A stretch of DNA of 11,917 bases from an uncultured Acetatifactor sp. (GTDB lineage Bacteria > Bacillota > Clostridia > Lachnospirales > Lachnospiraceae), in assembly GCA_934394515.1 (NCBI GenBank), contig CAKRRU010000077.1:1-11917 (forward strand), read 5' to 3'. Below the pieces are notes generated by a model that did no database searches, was not told the origin of the DNA, and was given only the letters and a program-made list of their open reading frames with translations. Made by a program: the position numbers and the translations under genes. Each line of letters starts with the position of its first letter. Position 1 is the first letter of the stretch. Shown in pieces: positions 7,251 through 11,917 of this stretch.

Positions 7251-8306
7251 CTATTTGGGTAATGCTAAAGGTTCATTTTTCAATAATGCTGCAACAACAA
7301 AGTTGTATTTGGCTGTTCCGTAATCCTCAACGATACTTGTTATTTTTGCTCCGGCATCCTTGGAAGACGCACCACACAGAAAAACTCTCTCATCAGCTGT
7401 CCCATAGTCCAACACTATAAAACGATCATGGAATATGCCGCCAGTCTTCTTCATTGACAGTTTTACGGTTGGATACTCCTTACAGAAATCCGTAAACTCT
7501 ATGTTGTGAAGTTTATTATTCCCAACATTATCACTGAATAAAATAATATTTACTCCTGTCGGAGAATTCTTAAGATGTACCAACGTTCTTAATCCAATGT
7601 AATTGTCAACGACATATATTGATGACTTTGCCTGCCTGTAAATAGATTCATAAACTTCATCAGCACTACTGAACTTTCCATTAAACATAAGCCATTTGTC
7701 GTTATCATCTGAGACAAAACTGTTCATCATATCCGCAAGTTCAGATTTCGTCACCACATTCTTCAATCCTTCTGCGACATCGGAAATCTGCTTTTCAAGA
7801 GATATCATATCGGAATTGATTTTACTAATTTCAATTCGATTGTTAGCAGTCTCCATACTTAACTGAAGTAATTCTCTCTGTCCGATTAAATCACGATTTT
7901 CTAATATGTAATCTTTCATTTTTTTGAATGTTTTCACAAGTGCCCGGCTTTGTTGAATAGCAAGTTCTCCTCGCAAAACAGTCATAAGCATATATACTCC
8001 CTGTTCCGTAAAAACGTAAGGCTTATATTTTATGTTTGACCCTCTACTTGCCTTCAAGGTGAAATTTTTGCACCTTGAAAGTTCTTCAACTTCTTCATCA
8101 TTTAATTCAAACATAAAATCATCGCCTTCAAACTTTGCAATATTATTTTTGACCTGTCTCTTAAAATTCTTTGTCTCATAACCGTATATCTCTGCCAAAT
8201 CTGTATCGAGCATTACTTTTCTGCCTCTAAATAAATAAAGTCTGTCCTTCATGTATTCCTCATTAATCTCAATTATCTTGATTTCTTCTTTCTTATCTTC
8301 CGCCAT
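7251..8306 (-). CDS. ORF6N-domain protein with phospholipase-D-like C-terminal domain
   Basis: 351 aa. Residues about 18-107 form an ORF6N domain, a DNA-binding module common in phage antirepressors and related to KilA-N/Bro proteins: the RGRKVMLDTDLAEIYGYETK segment, then SRCKNFTLKASRG, then PYVFTEQGVYMLM. A helical linker follows (about 130-205). The C-terminal part carries a single PLD-type motif, H293-D-R295-FIVL-D300, then GASSKDAG (312-319). The motif is HxRx4D rather than the standard HxKx4D, so nuclease or lipase activity is uncertain. Stand-alone proteins of this layout occur in many Clostridia genomes. The start at 8306 is supported by GGAGGA four bases upstream. It sits 77 bases downstream of a small HTH gene on the same strand and converges on the broken DUF554 gene. 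Likely a DNA-binding regulator or a domesticated phage/defence gene; function unproven. Confidence 0.85.
   Translation of the reverse strand: MAEDKKEEIKIIEINEEYMKDRLYLFRGRKVMLDTDLAEIYGYETKNFKRQVKNNIAKFEGDDFMFELNDEEVEELSRCKNFTLKASRGSNIKYKPYVFTEQGVYMLMTVLRGELAIQQSRALVKTFKKMKDYILENRDLIGQRELLQLSMETANNRIEISKINSDMISLEKQISDVAEGLKNVVTKSELADMMNSFVSDDNDKWLMFNGKFSSADEVYESIYRQAKSSIYVVDNYIGLRTLVHLKNSPTGVNIILFSDNVGNNKLHNIEFTDFCKEYPTVKLSMKKTGGIFHDRFIVLDYGTADERVFLCGASSKDAGAKITSIVEDYGTAKYNFVVAALLKNEPLALPK
8053..8079. repeat. Inverted repeat inside the ORF6N gene
   Basis: TTCAAGGTG (8053-8061) and CACCTTGAA (8071-8079) are perfect 9-bp arms around a 9-base AT-rich spacer. The right half includes TTTTGCACC, also present in the leader repeat at 8324-8350. 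The segment encodes CKNFTLKA of the ORF6N domain, so part of the symmetry may come from coding constraint. Confidence 0.5.
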
Positions 8307-8323
8307 AAACTCCTCCGTTTATC

Positions 8324-8350
8324 TTGCGGTACATATTTTGCACCGCAAAA
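8324..8350. promoter_or_regulatory. Nested inverted repeats in the ORF6N leader, candidate operator or RNA hairpin
   Basis: TTGCGGT (8324-8330) pairs with ACCGCAA (8342-8348). Within the same stretch TTTTGC-ACC-GCAAAA (8336-8350) forms a second, overlapping palindrome. It lies 17 bases before the start codon of the ORF6N gene, just ahead of its Shine-Dalgarno. No T-run follows in either direction, so it is not an intrinsic terminator. The shared core with the repeat at 8053-8079 suggests a protein-binding site, perhaps for the ORF6N protein or its HTH neighbour; this is inference. Confidence 0.45.
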
Positions 8351-8383
8351 CGTACTCCTTCTGAATCCTATAGATATCCTCTT

Positions 8384-8674
8384 TTACTCTGTAGTATTAC
8401 TCGCAGATTCTTTTATCTTGTCGTAATACGCTTTATACCTATAAATCGTTCTTTCACTGACATTATTCCTTCTTGCGATTTCCACCATAGTCATTCCGCT
8501 TTCATAACCGGCAACAAAATCATTATAAATTGCCATCCACTTTGCATTATGTTTCTGCCTTCCACTTAATTTTCGATTTTTATAATATTCCAGTTCCTCA
8601 TGCAGCCGGGTATTCTCATTTTCCAATTTTTCAATCCTTTTTAATGCATCTTCAAGTGTTACAATTTTCTCCAT
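8384..8674 (-). CDS. Small coiled-coil / helix-turn-helix DNA-binding protein
   Basis: 96 aa. Residues about 4-33 form a leucine-zipper-like coiled coil (L7, I14, L17, L24, L28 in heptad positions). A basic stretch KLSGRQKHNAKW (35-46) follows. Residues about 47-84 form a helix-turn-helix of the recombinase/Hin type (MTMVEIARRNNVSERTIYRY), as in the DNA-binding end of serine resolvases, but no catalytic domain is present. GGAGG lies about 11 bases before the ATG. A near-consensus promoter lies 41 bases upstream. The ORF6N gene follows after 77 bases with no terminator, so the two probably form an operon in which this protein is a dimeric regulator or DNA-targeting partner. It could also be a remnant of a recombinase or transposase operon. 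The HTH call is firm, the role is not. Confidence 0.8.
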   Translation of the reverse strand: MEKIVTLEDALKRIEKLENENTRLHEELEYYKNRKLSGRQKHNAKWMAIYNDFVAGYESGMTMVEIARRNNVSERTIYRYKAYYDKIKESASNTTE

Positions 8675-8714
8675 CTTAACCTTCCTCCGCTTTTGTCATT
8701 TTCGTTTTGTCTGT

Positions 8715-8743
8715 ATTATATATTATTAATCGAGGTTAGTCAA
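8715..8743 (-). promoter_or_regulatory. Strong promoter of the HTH-ORF6N gene pair
   Basis: Minus strand TTGACT (8738-8743), a 17-base AT-rich spacer, then TATAAT (8715-8720): an almost perfect sigma-A promoter. The -35 abuts a near-palindromic CAAATTCAAATTG (8741-8753) that could hold a repressor. Transcription would begin near 8708. Confidence 0.85.
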
Positions 8744-8767
8744 TTTGAATTTGTCATGTCATAACCG

Positions 8768-8813
8768 AAAAAAGACATCCCTTGGCCCATATAACTAACA
8801 GGTCCGGAATGTC
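8768..8813 (-). terminator. Intrinsic terminator of the aldolase gene
   Basis: Read on minus, GACATTCC (8806-8813) pairs with GGGATGTC (8774-8781), eight pairs including one G-U. Further GG/CC and CC/GG pairs extend inwards past small bulges, and TTTTTT (8768-8773) follows directly. It lies about 60 bases after the aldolase stop and isolates it from the HTH promoter. Confidence 0.85.
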
Positions 8814-8872
8814 CCTTTTCACAAATAACCTATATTCCCTTGGAAGGTAAAGCAACAGTCTCCACTATACCA

Positions 8873-9595
8873 TCACTGTCTCTTTGAAACACAGATATCC
8901 TCCAGATTCTGTGCTCCCTCCGGTCCGATGGGTCTGCCGCCCGTGGTAACTCCCCATCCGGCACGGATCTTGATAATATCATCGATCTGGCTCTGGGACA
9001 GCAGCGTCTTTTTCCCGAGGATAAAGTTATTCATCATCAGGATCTTCGCATAGTATTCCGTGGTCTCCATGCGGTAATATGCCTGCATGAGGTTCTCTCC
9101 CCAGGTCAGCGCTCCATGGTTCGCCAGAAGTACCGCATTGTAGTCACGGCAGTACGGAGCCACCGCTTCCGGCACTTCCTCTGTGCCGGGCAGTGCGAAA
9201 TGCACTAACGGAACGCATCCTAACGACAATACACCTTCCATCAGCACCGGCTCTTCCAGACTGATGCCCGCGCAGGCAAAAGCTGTAGCGGTCAGCGGAT
9301 GCGCATGCACCACCCCCTGTACCTTCGGGTTCTCTTTGAAGACACGCAGGTGCATCTTGATCTCGCTGGAAGGCTTATGCGTTCCTTCCAGAATCTTCCC
9401 ATCCAGATCCAGCTTCACCAACATGTCCTCTGTCATAAATCCCTTCGAGACTCCCGTGGGCGTCGCCCAGATCTCGTTATCCCCTACCTTACAGGAGATA
9501 TTGCCGTCATTTGCCGCCACGAAACCGCCCTGATACATCCTGCGGCCTACCTCCAGGATCATCTGTTTTACCTGTACATCTGATATATATTCCAT
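8873..9595 (-). CDS. Class II aldolase/adducin family protein (L-fuculose-phosphate aldolase type)
   Basis: 240 aa, cytosolic Zn-dependent aldolase expected to split a sugar phosphate into dihydroxyacetone phosphate and an aldehyde. Family signatures are all in place: GNIS (31-34) and TPTGVSKG (45-52) for phosphate binding, SSE (76-78) with the catalytic-type Glu78, HAHP with His97 and His99, and NHG with His160 as the zinc ligands. Length matches or slightly exceeds FucA. The substrate cannot be read off: fuculose-1-phosphate, ribulose- or deoxyribulose-type phosphates are all possible. The start is backed by AGAGGA five bases upstream. There is no kinase or isomerase next door, so it is an orphan rather than part of a sugar operon. 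It has its own promoter with a palindrome over the -35, a long repeat-bearing leader and a terminator, implying single-gene control. It diverges from the LOG-family gene. Confidence 0.9.
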   Translation of the reverse strand: MEYISDVQVKQMILEVGRRMYQGGFVAANDGNISCKVGDNEIWATPTGVSKGFMTEDMLVKLDLDGKILEGTHKPSSEIKMHLRVFKENPKVQGVVHAHPLTATAFACAGISLEEPVLMEGVLSLGCVPLVHFALPGTEEVPEAVAPYCRDYNAVLLANHGALTWGENLMQAYYRMETTEYYAKILMMNNFILGKKTLLSQSQIDDIIKIRAGWGVTTGGRPIGPEGAQNLEDICVSKRQ

Positions 9596-9609
9596 AGTAA
9601 TCCTCTCTT

Positions 9610-9648
9610 CTATGCACGCTTTCTGTGCATTGCATGCTTTCTGTGCAT
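9610..9648 (-). other. Possible leader peptide built from two 18-bp tandem repeats
   Basis: Forward-strand units 9613-9630 and 9631-9648 are identical at 17 of 18 bases (TGCAYGCTTTCTGTGCAT). Read on minus, in the aldolase transcript, they encode MHRKHAMHRKRA followed by TAG at 9610-9612, 14 bases before the aldolase ATG. Each unit can also fold (ATGCAC/GTGCAT arms in the downstream copy). There is no good Shine-Dalgarno before the first ATG, so translation is doubtful. The repeat itself is certain; its role is unknown. Confidence 0.4.
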
Positions 9649-9672
9649 TTATCTGTTTTTCTGCTATTTGAC

Positions 9673-9687
9673 AAGCATCCTATGCTT
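9673..9687. repeat. Inverted repeat near the aldolase transcript start
   Basis: AAGCAT-CCT-ATGCTT, perfect 6-bp arms around three bases. It falls at about the expected first nucleotides of the aldolase mRNA, so it could form a 5' hairpin or bind a regulator. Confidence 0.4.
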
Positions 9688-9694
9688 TTATTCC

Positions 9695-9723
9695 ATAGTA
9701 TTATTTTATTTGACGCGCGTCAA
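9695..9723 (-). promoter_or_regulatory. Promoter of the aldolase gene
   Basis: Minus strand TTGACG (9718-9723), 17-base spacer, TACTAT (9695-9700). Transcription would start near 9688, leaving a leader of about 92 bases that holds the tandem repeats. The -35 is one arm of the palindrome at 9707-9726, so a bound regulator would block polymerase. Confidence 0.75.
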
Positions 9724-9726
9724 ATA
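9707..9726. promoter_or_regulatory. 20-bp perfect palindrome, operator candidate in the divergent promoter region
   Basis: TATTTGACGCGCGTCAAATA is identical to its own reverse complement. It lies between the aldolase and LOG-family genes and covers the aldolase -35. Because of the symmetry TTGACG also reads on plus (9710-9715), but the -10 that would follow on that strand is poor. A palindrome this long with a GC centre in AT-rich DNA is typical of a dimeric repressor site; which regulator is unknown, and none is encoded nearby. Confidence 0.75.
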
Positions 9727-9814
9727 TTACTCGTACCTATTTGTACTCTTTTATCTTATTTTTTTCATATTTCTTTGCTGTCTGTCTTATGATAAAATTC
9801 AGTTATACAAATAA

Positions 9815-9830
9815 AATTCGTTGACGAATT
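9815..9830. promoter_or_regulatory. 16-bp inverted repeat upstream of the LOG-family gene
   Basis: AATTCGT-TG-ACGAATT, perfect 7-bp arms, 44 bases before the LOG-family start codon. It is probably in or near that gene's promoter or leader, though no clear -10/-35 pair could be fixed here. Candidate operator. Confidence 0.5.
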
Positions 9831-9874
9831 AATCACATTTTTTACCACTCAAAAGGAAACGGAGAGGCTTTTAT

Positions 9875-10408
9875 ATGAATATTACAGTCTACCTTGGCGC
9901 AAATGAAGGAAATGATCCGTGCTTACGGGATGCCGTCCGGGAACTGGGCACCTGGATCGGAGCCGCTGGAAATGCTTTGATCTATGGCGGCTCTAAATCC
10001 GGACTGATGGGAACGATCGCTGACAGCGTTTTAAAGGCCGGCGGAGAAGTAACCGGTGTTGAGCCGCAGTTTTTCATAGAAAGTGAATTGCAGCACGATG
10101 GCCTGACGAAACTAATCGTGACGAAAGATATGACAGAACGCAAAACCAAAATGATTGAACTGGGAGATGCTTTTATCGCTTTCCCCGGCGGCACAGGAAC
10201 CTTGGAAGAAATTGCCGAGGTCATGTCAAAGGTATCTTTAAAGCACTTAAATGCGCCCTGTATTCTCTATAATCTGAACGGGTACTACGACGGTTTAAAA
10301 TTGCTTCTGGATCACATGATTACAAAAGGGCTTTCCTCCAGGGAGCGCCAGGAAGGCATTTATTTTGCTGAAAATCTTGAAGATATCAAACGGATTTTGA
10401 AAAATTGA
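9875..10408 (+). CDS. LOG family protein (nucleoside 5'-monophosphate phosphoribohydrolase type)
   Basis: 177 aa, single Rossmann-like domain. Key family motifs are seen: GGSKSGLMG (38-46), the ERK segment (88-90) and PGGTGTLEE (104-112), the last being the nucleotide-phosphate binding and catalytic signature of the LOG/lysine-decarboxylase-like superfamily. Characterised members remove the base from nucleoside 5'-monophosphates, producing ribose 5-phosphate; in plants and some bacteria this releases cytokinins. Despite older annotations, such proteins are not proven lysine decarboxylases. Length is normal. Start supported by GGAGAGG about seven bases upstream. It is divergent from a sugar-phosphate aldolase, and a shared interest in pentose-phosphate salvage is possible but unproven. 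No terminator was found after it; remnants of other genes follow. Confidence 0.9.
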   Translation: MNITVYLGANEGNDPCLRDAVRELGTWIGAAGNALIYGGSKSGLMGTIADSVLKAGGEVTGVEPQFFIESELQHDGLTKLIVTKDMTERKTKMIELGDAFIAFPGGTGTLEEIAEVMSKVSLKHLNAPCILYNLNGYYDGLKLLLDHMITKGLSSRERQEGIYFAENLEDIKRILKN

Positions 10409-10465
10409 TAAATTTATACGTATGACAGTTTTTCTATATAAAGCGTTTTTATGACAAACCGAGCA

Positions 10466-10479
10466 TACAGATATCTGTA
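10466..10479. repeat. 14-bp palindrome after the LOG-family gene
   Basis: TACAGATATCTGTA is perfectly symmetrical with no loop, so it is not a terminator. It sits just ahead of the mobile-element remnant and has no evident partner gene; function unknown, chance possible. Confidence 0.3.
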
Positions 10480-10489
10480 AAAACAATAA

Positions 10490-10903
10490 AAGTATTTCTG
10501 GGATAATATTGCTTCTACGGGAGATGTGATATATATTGGGTCTGATCTCCCCAGCGAATATAGTGGATCAAAGTATACAAACAGCCTGAAAGGAGCAAGC
10601 TCCAAGGCAAATGCTGCATCCGGATTACTGGAAATGATAGAGATTGCTGTAGGAAAACACTTTCGTATCAATCAGGAAATGAAGCATAAGAGAGACGCAA
10701 AAAATGGATGGTACAGATATGATTCCAAGTTCGCGCTTCCTGTGTATGGAAAAAATGTCAATCCGAATATTCGAATTAACGGTTTGGAAGAAGCCGGAAA
10801 TGTCCGATTGTCTTCCATAAGCACAAAGCTGCTGTTTAATTCGCATTCATACCGTATTCTTTCGTGCCAAGTTTTCTTTTCCACAAGCTTTCAGCATTTA
10901 TGA
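10490..10903 (+). pseudogene. Fragment resembling a mobile-element polyvalent protein (nuclease-like region)
   Basis: The plus frame opens after a TAA at 10487 and runs to a stop at 10903. Its first part, up to about 10750, has the look of a conserved domain: VIYIGSDLPSEYSGSKYT, then a helix with LLEMIEIAVGKHFRIN, then KHKRDAKNGWYRYDSKFALP. From memory such segments occur inside very large proteins of Clostridia conjugative elements, near barnase/EndoU-like nuclease folds. No such protein is complete here: the N-terminus is missing, there is no ribosome site before the GTG at 10526, and after LPVYGKN the reading turns into unlike sequence and overlaps a gene piece on the other strand. I read it as a remnant. 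The family assignment is tentative and should not be taken as a functional toxin or nuclease. Confidence 0.5.
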
Positions 10904-11067
10904 TCACAGATTAATTCTTTCATCAGTTTGTTATTTCCATGAAAAGTATCCGAATAGCATTTCCAACGCTCCAGCAAACCACCGTCTCCGTATGCGGAGC
11001 CCACGTACTGCTGCCCGTTTTTGGTATCCAGGATCAGATATACCGCTTTCACACTGGAAAGTGCCAT
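10891..11067 (-). pseudogene. GIY-YIG nuclease fragment (58 aa)
   Basis: From ATG 11067 to TGA 10891: MALSSVKAVYLILDTKNGQQ, then YVGSAYGDGGLLERWKCYSD and TFHGNNKLMKELICDHKC. The pair VYL...YVGSAYG is the core of a GIY-YIG endonuclease domain, and the RW and HGNNK segments that follow are typical of one subfamily. Those proteins are several times longer, with an N-terminal part before ALSSVKA and more sequence after ICDH; both are gone. Just upstream another frame reads GKEDYAWH, which may be the shifted continuation. AGAGGA six bases before the ATG could allow translation, and it lies only 26 bases after the 177-aa gene. The catalytic Glu of the C-terminal half is not present, so it is most likely inactive. 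Confidence 0.75.
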
Positions 11068-11093
11068 GCATAATCCTCTTTTCCGTTCTCTAA

Positions 11094-11627
11094 TTAATAA
11101 ATTACTTTGTTACCTTTTTCCTTATCCAACTGATACAACACCTTATCTATCTGGGAAAATGCTATTTCCGGGCATTTTTCCTGTTGATATTTTCGACAAT
11201 CTTCTATGTACTGAAGATAGATGTTCGTCAGTATCGATATTTTTGTCATGCTCTTCGGATAATCCATAGTATAAAGTTCCCGATATGCTCTCTGATCAAT
11301 AATAGGGAATACGTCCGGGTAATAAAAATGAAGTACTGTACTTGCCATTGGCAGCTGCATCCCTTTTGTCTGCAATAATTTTTCTACGACCTTCGGCGTC
11401 TTTTCACTCTCCAGTGCCTGTATAGGCGTTTTGATCTCCTTTAATGCCAAAATCGCATCGATCAATTCCTCTGTCACAAATGGTCTGCGGTTCATCTTCC
11501 ATAAGATAATCTCATTGATAATATCCCTGTTTTCCCGGTAATCTCCTGTTGCTGCATTCGCTGCACGATTCATAATATCTGTACCGTCATCATATGTAAA
11601 ACGGCTAAGTACTTCCTGATAATCCAT
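11094..11627 (-). CDS. Conserved hypothetical protein with HhH-glycosylase-like signature
   Basis: 177 aa, mainly helical and soluble, with no signal or membrane segment. The most telling stretch is GMQLPMAST (89-97), a helix-hairpin-helix-like turn, followed by YPDVFPIIDQRAYREL (103-118) with Asp111 where HhH-GPD DNA glycosylase-type proteins keep their acidic residue. The end, IDKVLYQLDKEKGNK, also fits small proteins of that kind. I know of no established function; DNA repair or a role in a defence or restriction island are possibilities only. GAGGTGA stands five bases before the ATG, and an extended -10 promoter lies upstream. Length seems complete. A GIY-YIG fragment follows after 26 bases in the same direction, so the two may once have been an operon. 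Confidence 0.7.
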   Translation of the reverse strand: MDYQEVLSRFTYDDGTDIMNRAANAATGDYRENRDIINEIILWKMNRRPFVTEELIDAILALKEIKTPIQALESEKTPKVVEKLLQTKGMQLPMASTVLHFYYPDVFPIIDQRAYRELYTMDYPKSMTKISILTNIYLQYIEDCRKYQQEKCPEIAFSQIDKVLYQLDKEKGNKVIY

Positions 11628-11702
11628 GATGTCACCTCAATTTAATTTGTACTCCTGCTACAGCTTTCGTACCTTGTCTTATTTCCGCAATCTTTTGCAC
11701 TT

Positions 11703-11711
11703 ATTATAGCA
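11703..11711 (-). promoter_or_regulatory. Extended -10 promoter for the 177-aa gene
   Basis: Minus strand TGC-TATAAT, a perfect -10 (11703-11708) with the TGn extension. The -35 is poor (TTTTCC at 17 bases), as extended -10 promoters allow. Start near 11696, about 69 bases before the ATG. Confidence 0.6.
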
Positions 11712-11756
11712 TTATCTAAAGATTGGGAAAACCATATAATTCTCTATTTTTTTATG

Positions 11757-11917
11757 GTAAAATACAATTAAATAAAGCTTGCGATTGCCTTCGGAGCAAT
11801 AACGTCTGCGAAAGAAAACTTTAAGCTTATAGTATTAGAAAAATCGGTATTTGTCGATTTGGTAAATTCAATTTTAAGCTAATGGAGACACACTGAGATT
11901 TTAGTGTGTCTTTCCTA
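11757..11917 (+). ncRNA. Candidate structured RNA (stand-alone or leader) ending in a terminator
   Basis: No protein frame is visible, yet complementary segments are dense. P1: ATAAAGCTT (11772-11780) with AAGCTTAT (11823-11830), one bulged A. P2: ATTGC (11784-11788) with GCAAT (11796-11800). P3: AAAG (11811-11814) with CTTT (11819-11822). P4: AAATCG (11841-11846) with CGATTT (11855-11860), enclosed by ATTAG (11834-11838) with CTAAT (11879-11883). An intrinsic terminator follows. Three AAGCT copies (11775, 11823, 11876) could swap partners, as in switching leaders. A plus promoter is plausible from TTGGGA (11723-11728) and TATTTT (11745-11750), or TATAAT at 11735-11740. I could not match it to T-box, TPP, SAM, purine, cobalamin, tmRNA, SRP or RNase P consensus features. 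Hand-folded only; the start is approximate and the 3' context is outside the window. Confidence 0.45.
11886..11913 (+). terminator. Intrinsic terminator at the right edge
   Basis: AGACACACT (11886-11894) pairs with AGTGTGTCT (11903-11911), nine perfect pairs around the 8-base loop GAGATTTT. A short T-tract, TCTTTCCTA, follows and runs to the window edge, so its full length is unseen. It ends the candidate RNA upstream; no plus-strand coding gene precedes it closely. Confidence 0.7.

Noticed and set aside
6821..7420. 199-aa plus-strand frame across the DUF554 remnant and the ORF6N 3' end
   Set aside because: Wrong frame relative to the recognisable DUF554 sequence and runs antisense into the ORF6N gene.
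8324..8350. Leader hairpin as a transcription terminator between the HTH and ORF6N genes
   Set aside because: No T-run follows on either strand, and a Shine-Dalgarno comes directly after it on minus.
8774..8813. Terminator hairpin as a bidirectional terminator
   Set aside because: The plus direction has only a CCTTTT tail and no plus-strand gene upstream that needs it; the minus reading explains it fully.
9613..9648. Tandem 18-bp repeats as a CRISPR array
   Set aside because: Only two abutting copies with no spacers; it is a simple tandem duplication in a leader.
10672..10884. 70-aa minus-strand frame continuing after the GIY-YIG fragment
   Set aside because: It follows the TGA in frame but does not resemble the C-terminal half of GIY-YIG proteins, and it is largely antisense to the plus-strand remnant.

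Overview
The window reads as low-to-mid GC Firmicutes DNA, most likely from a gut Clostridia/Lachnospiraceae genome. Ribosome binding sites are GGAGG-type and promoters are TTGACA/TATAAT-like. The protein set (Gly/Asp-rich HlyD-family adaptors with an FtsX/MacB-type permease, DUF554, and an ORF6N protein) also fits. This assignment is inference from gene content; no taxonomic marker gene is present.

Left half (1-6477, all minus strand): one operon-like run of three consecutive HlyD/RND-type adaptor proteins followed by an FtsX/MacB-type ABC permease that leaves the window at base 1. Transcription order is adaptor A (GTG start at 6477), adaptor B (ATGA overlap with A), adaptor C, then the permease. 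No ATPase gene lies between them; one is expected beyond the left edge. Each protein carries its own low-complexity insert (Gly-rich, Asp/Ser-rich or Gly/Ser-rich), and A and B also have long Gly/Met/Pro-rich tails. A TATACT -10 candidate and a TTCAC-tct-GTGAA inverted repeat lie upstream of A.

Middle (6478-8760): a control region without genes, then a DUF554 membrane-protein gene broken by at least two deletions, one of them out of frame. Next is a minus-strand pair: a 96-aa coiled-coil/helix-turn-helix protein with a near-consensus promoter, followed by an ORF6N protein with a phospholipase-D-like C-terminus. Two related inverted repeats sharing TTTTGCACC lie in the leader and body of the ORF6N gene and could be autoregulatory sites.

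Right-middle (8768-10408): a class II (fuculose-phosphate type) aldolase on minus, with a clear intrinsic terminator, a good promoter, a 20-bp perfect palindrome over its -35, and a leader holding two 18-bp tandem repeats that can be read as a 12-residue peptide. It diverges from a LOG-family phosphoribohydrolase-like gene on plus.

Right end (10409-11917): a scrapyard of gene remnants, namely a plus-strand fragment resembling a large mobile-element polyvalent protein and a minus-strand 58-aa piece of a GIY-YIG nuclease. These are followed by an intact 177-aa protein with an HhH-glycosylase-like signature. Beyond it is an apparently structured plus-strand RNA ending in an intrinsic terminator at the window edge. 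This RNA and the triple-adaptor operon are the most promising unexplained items.
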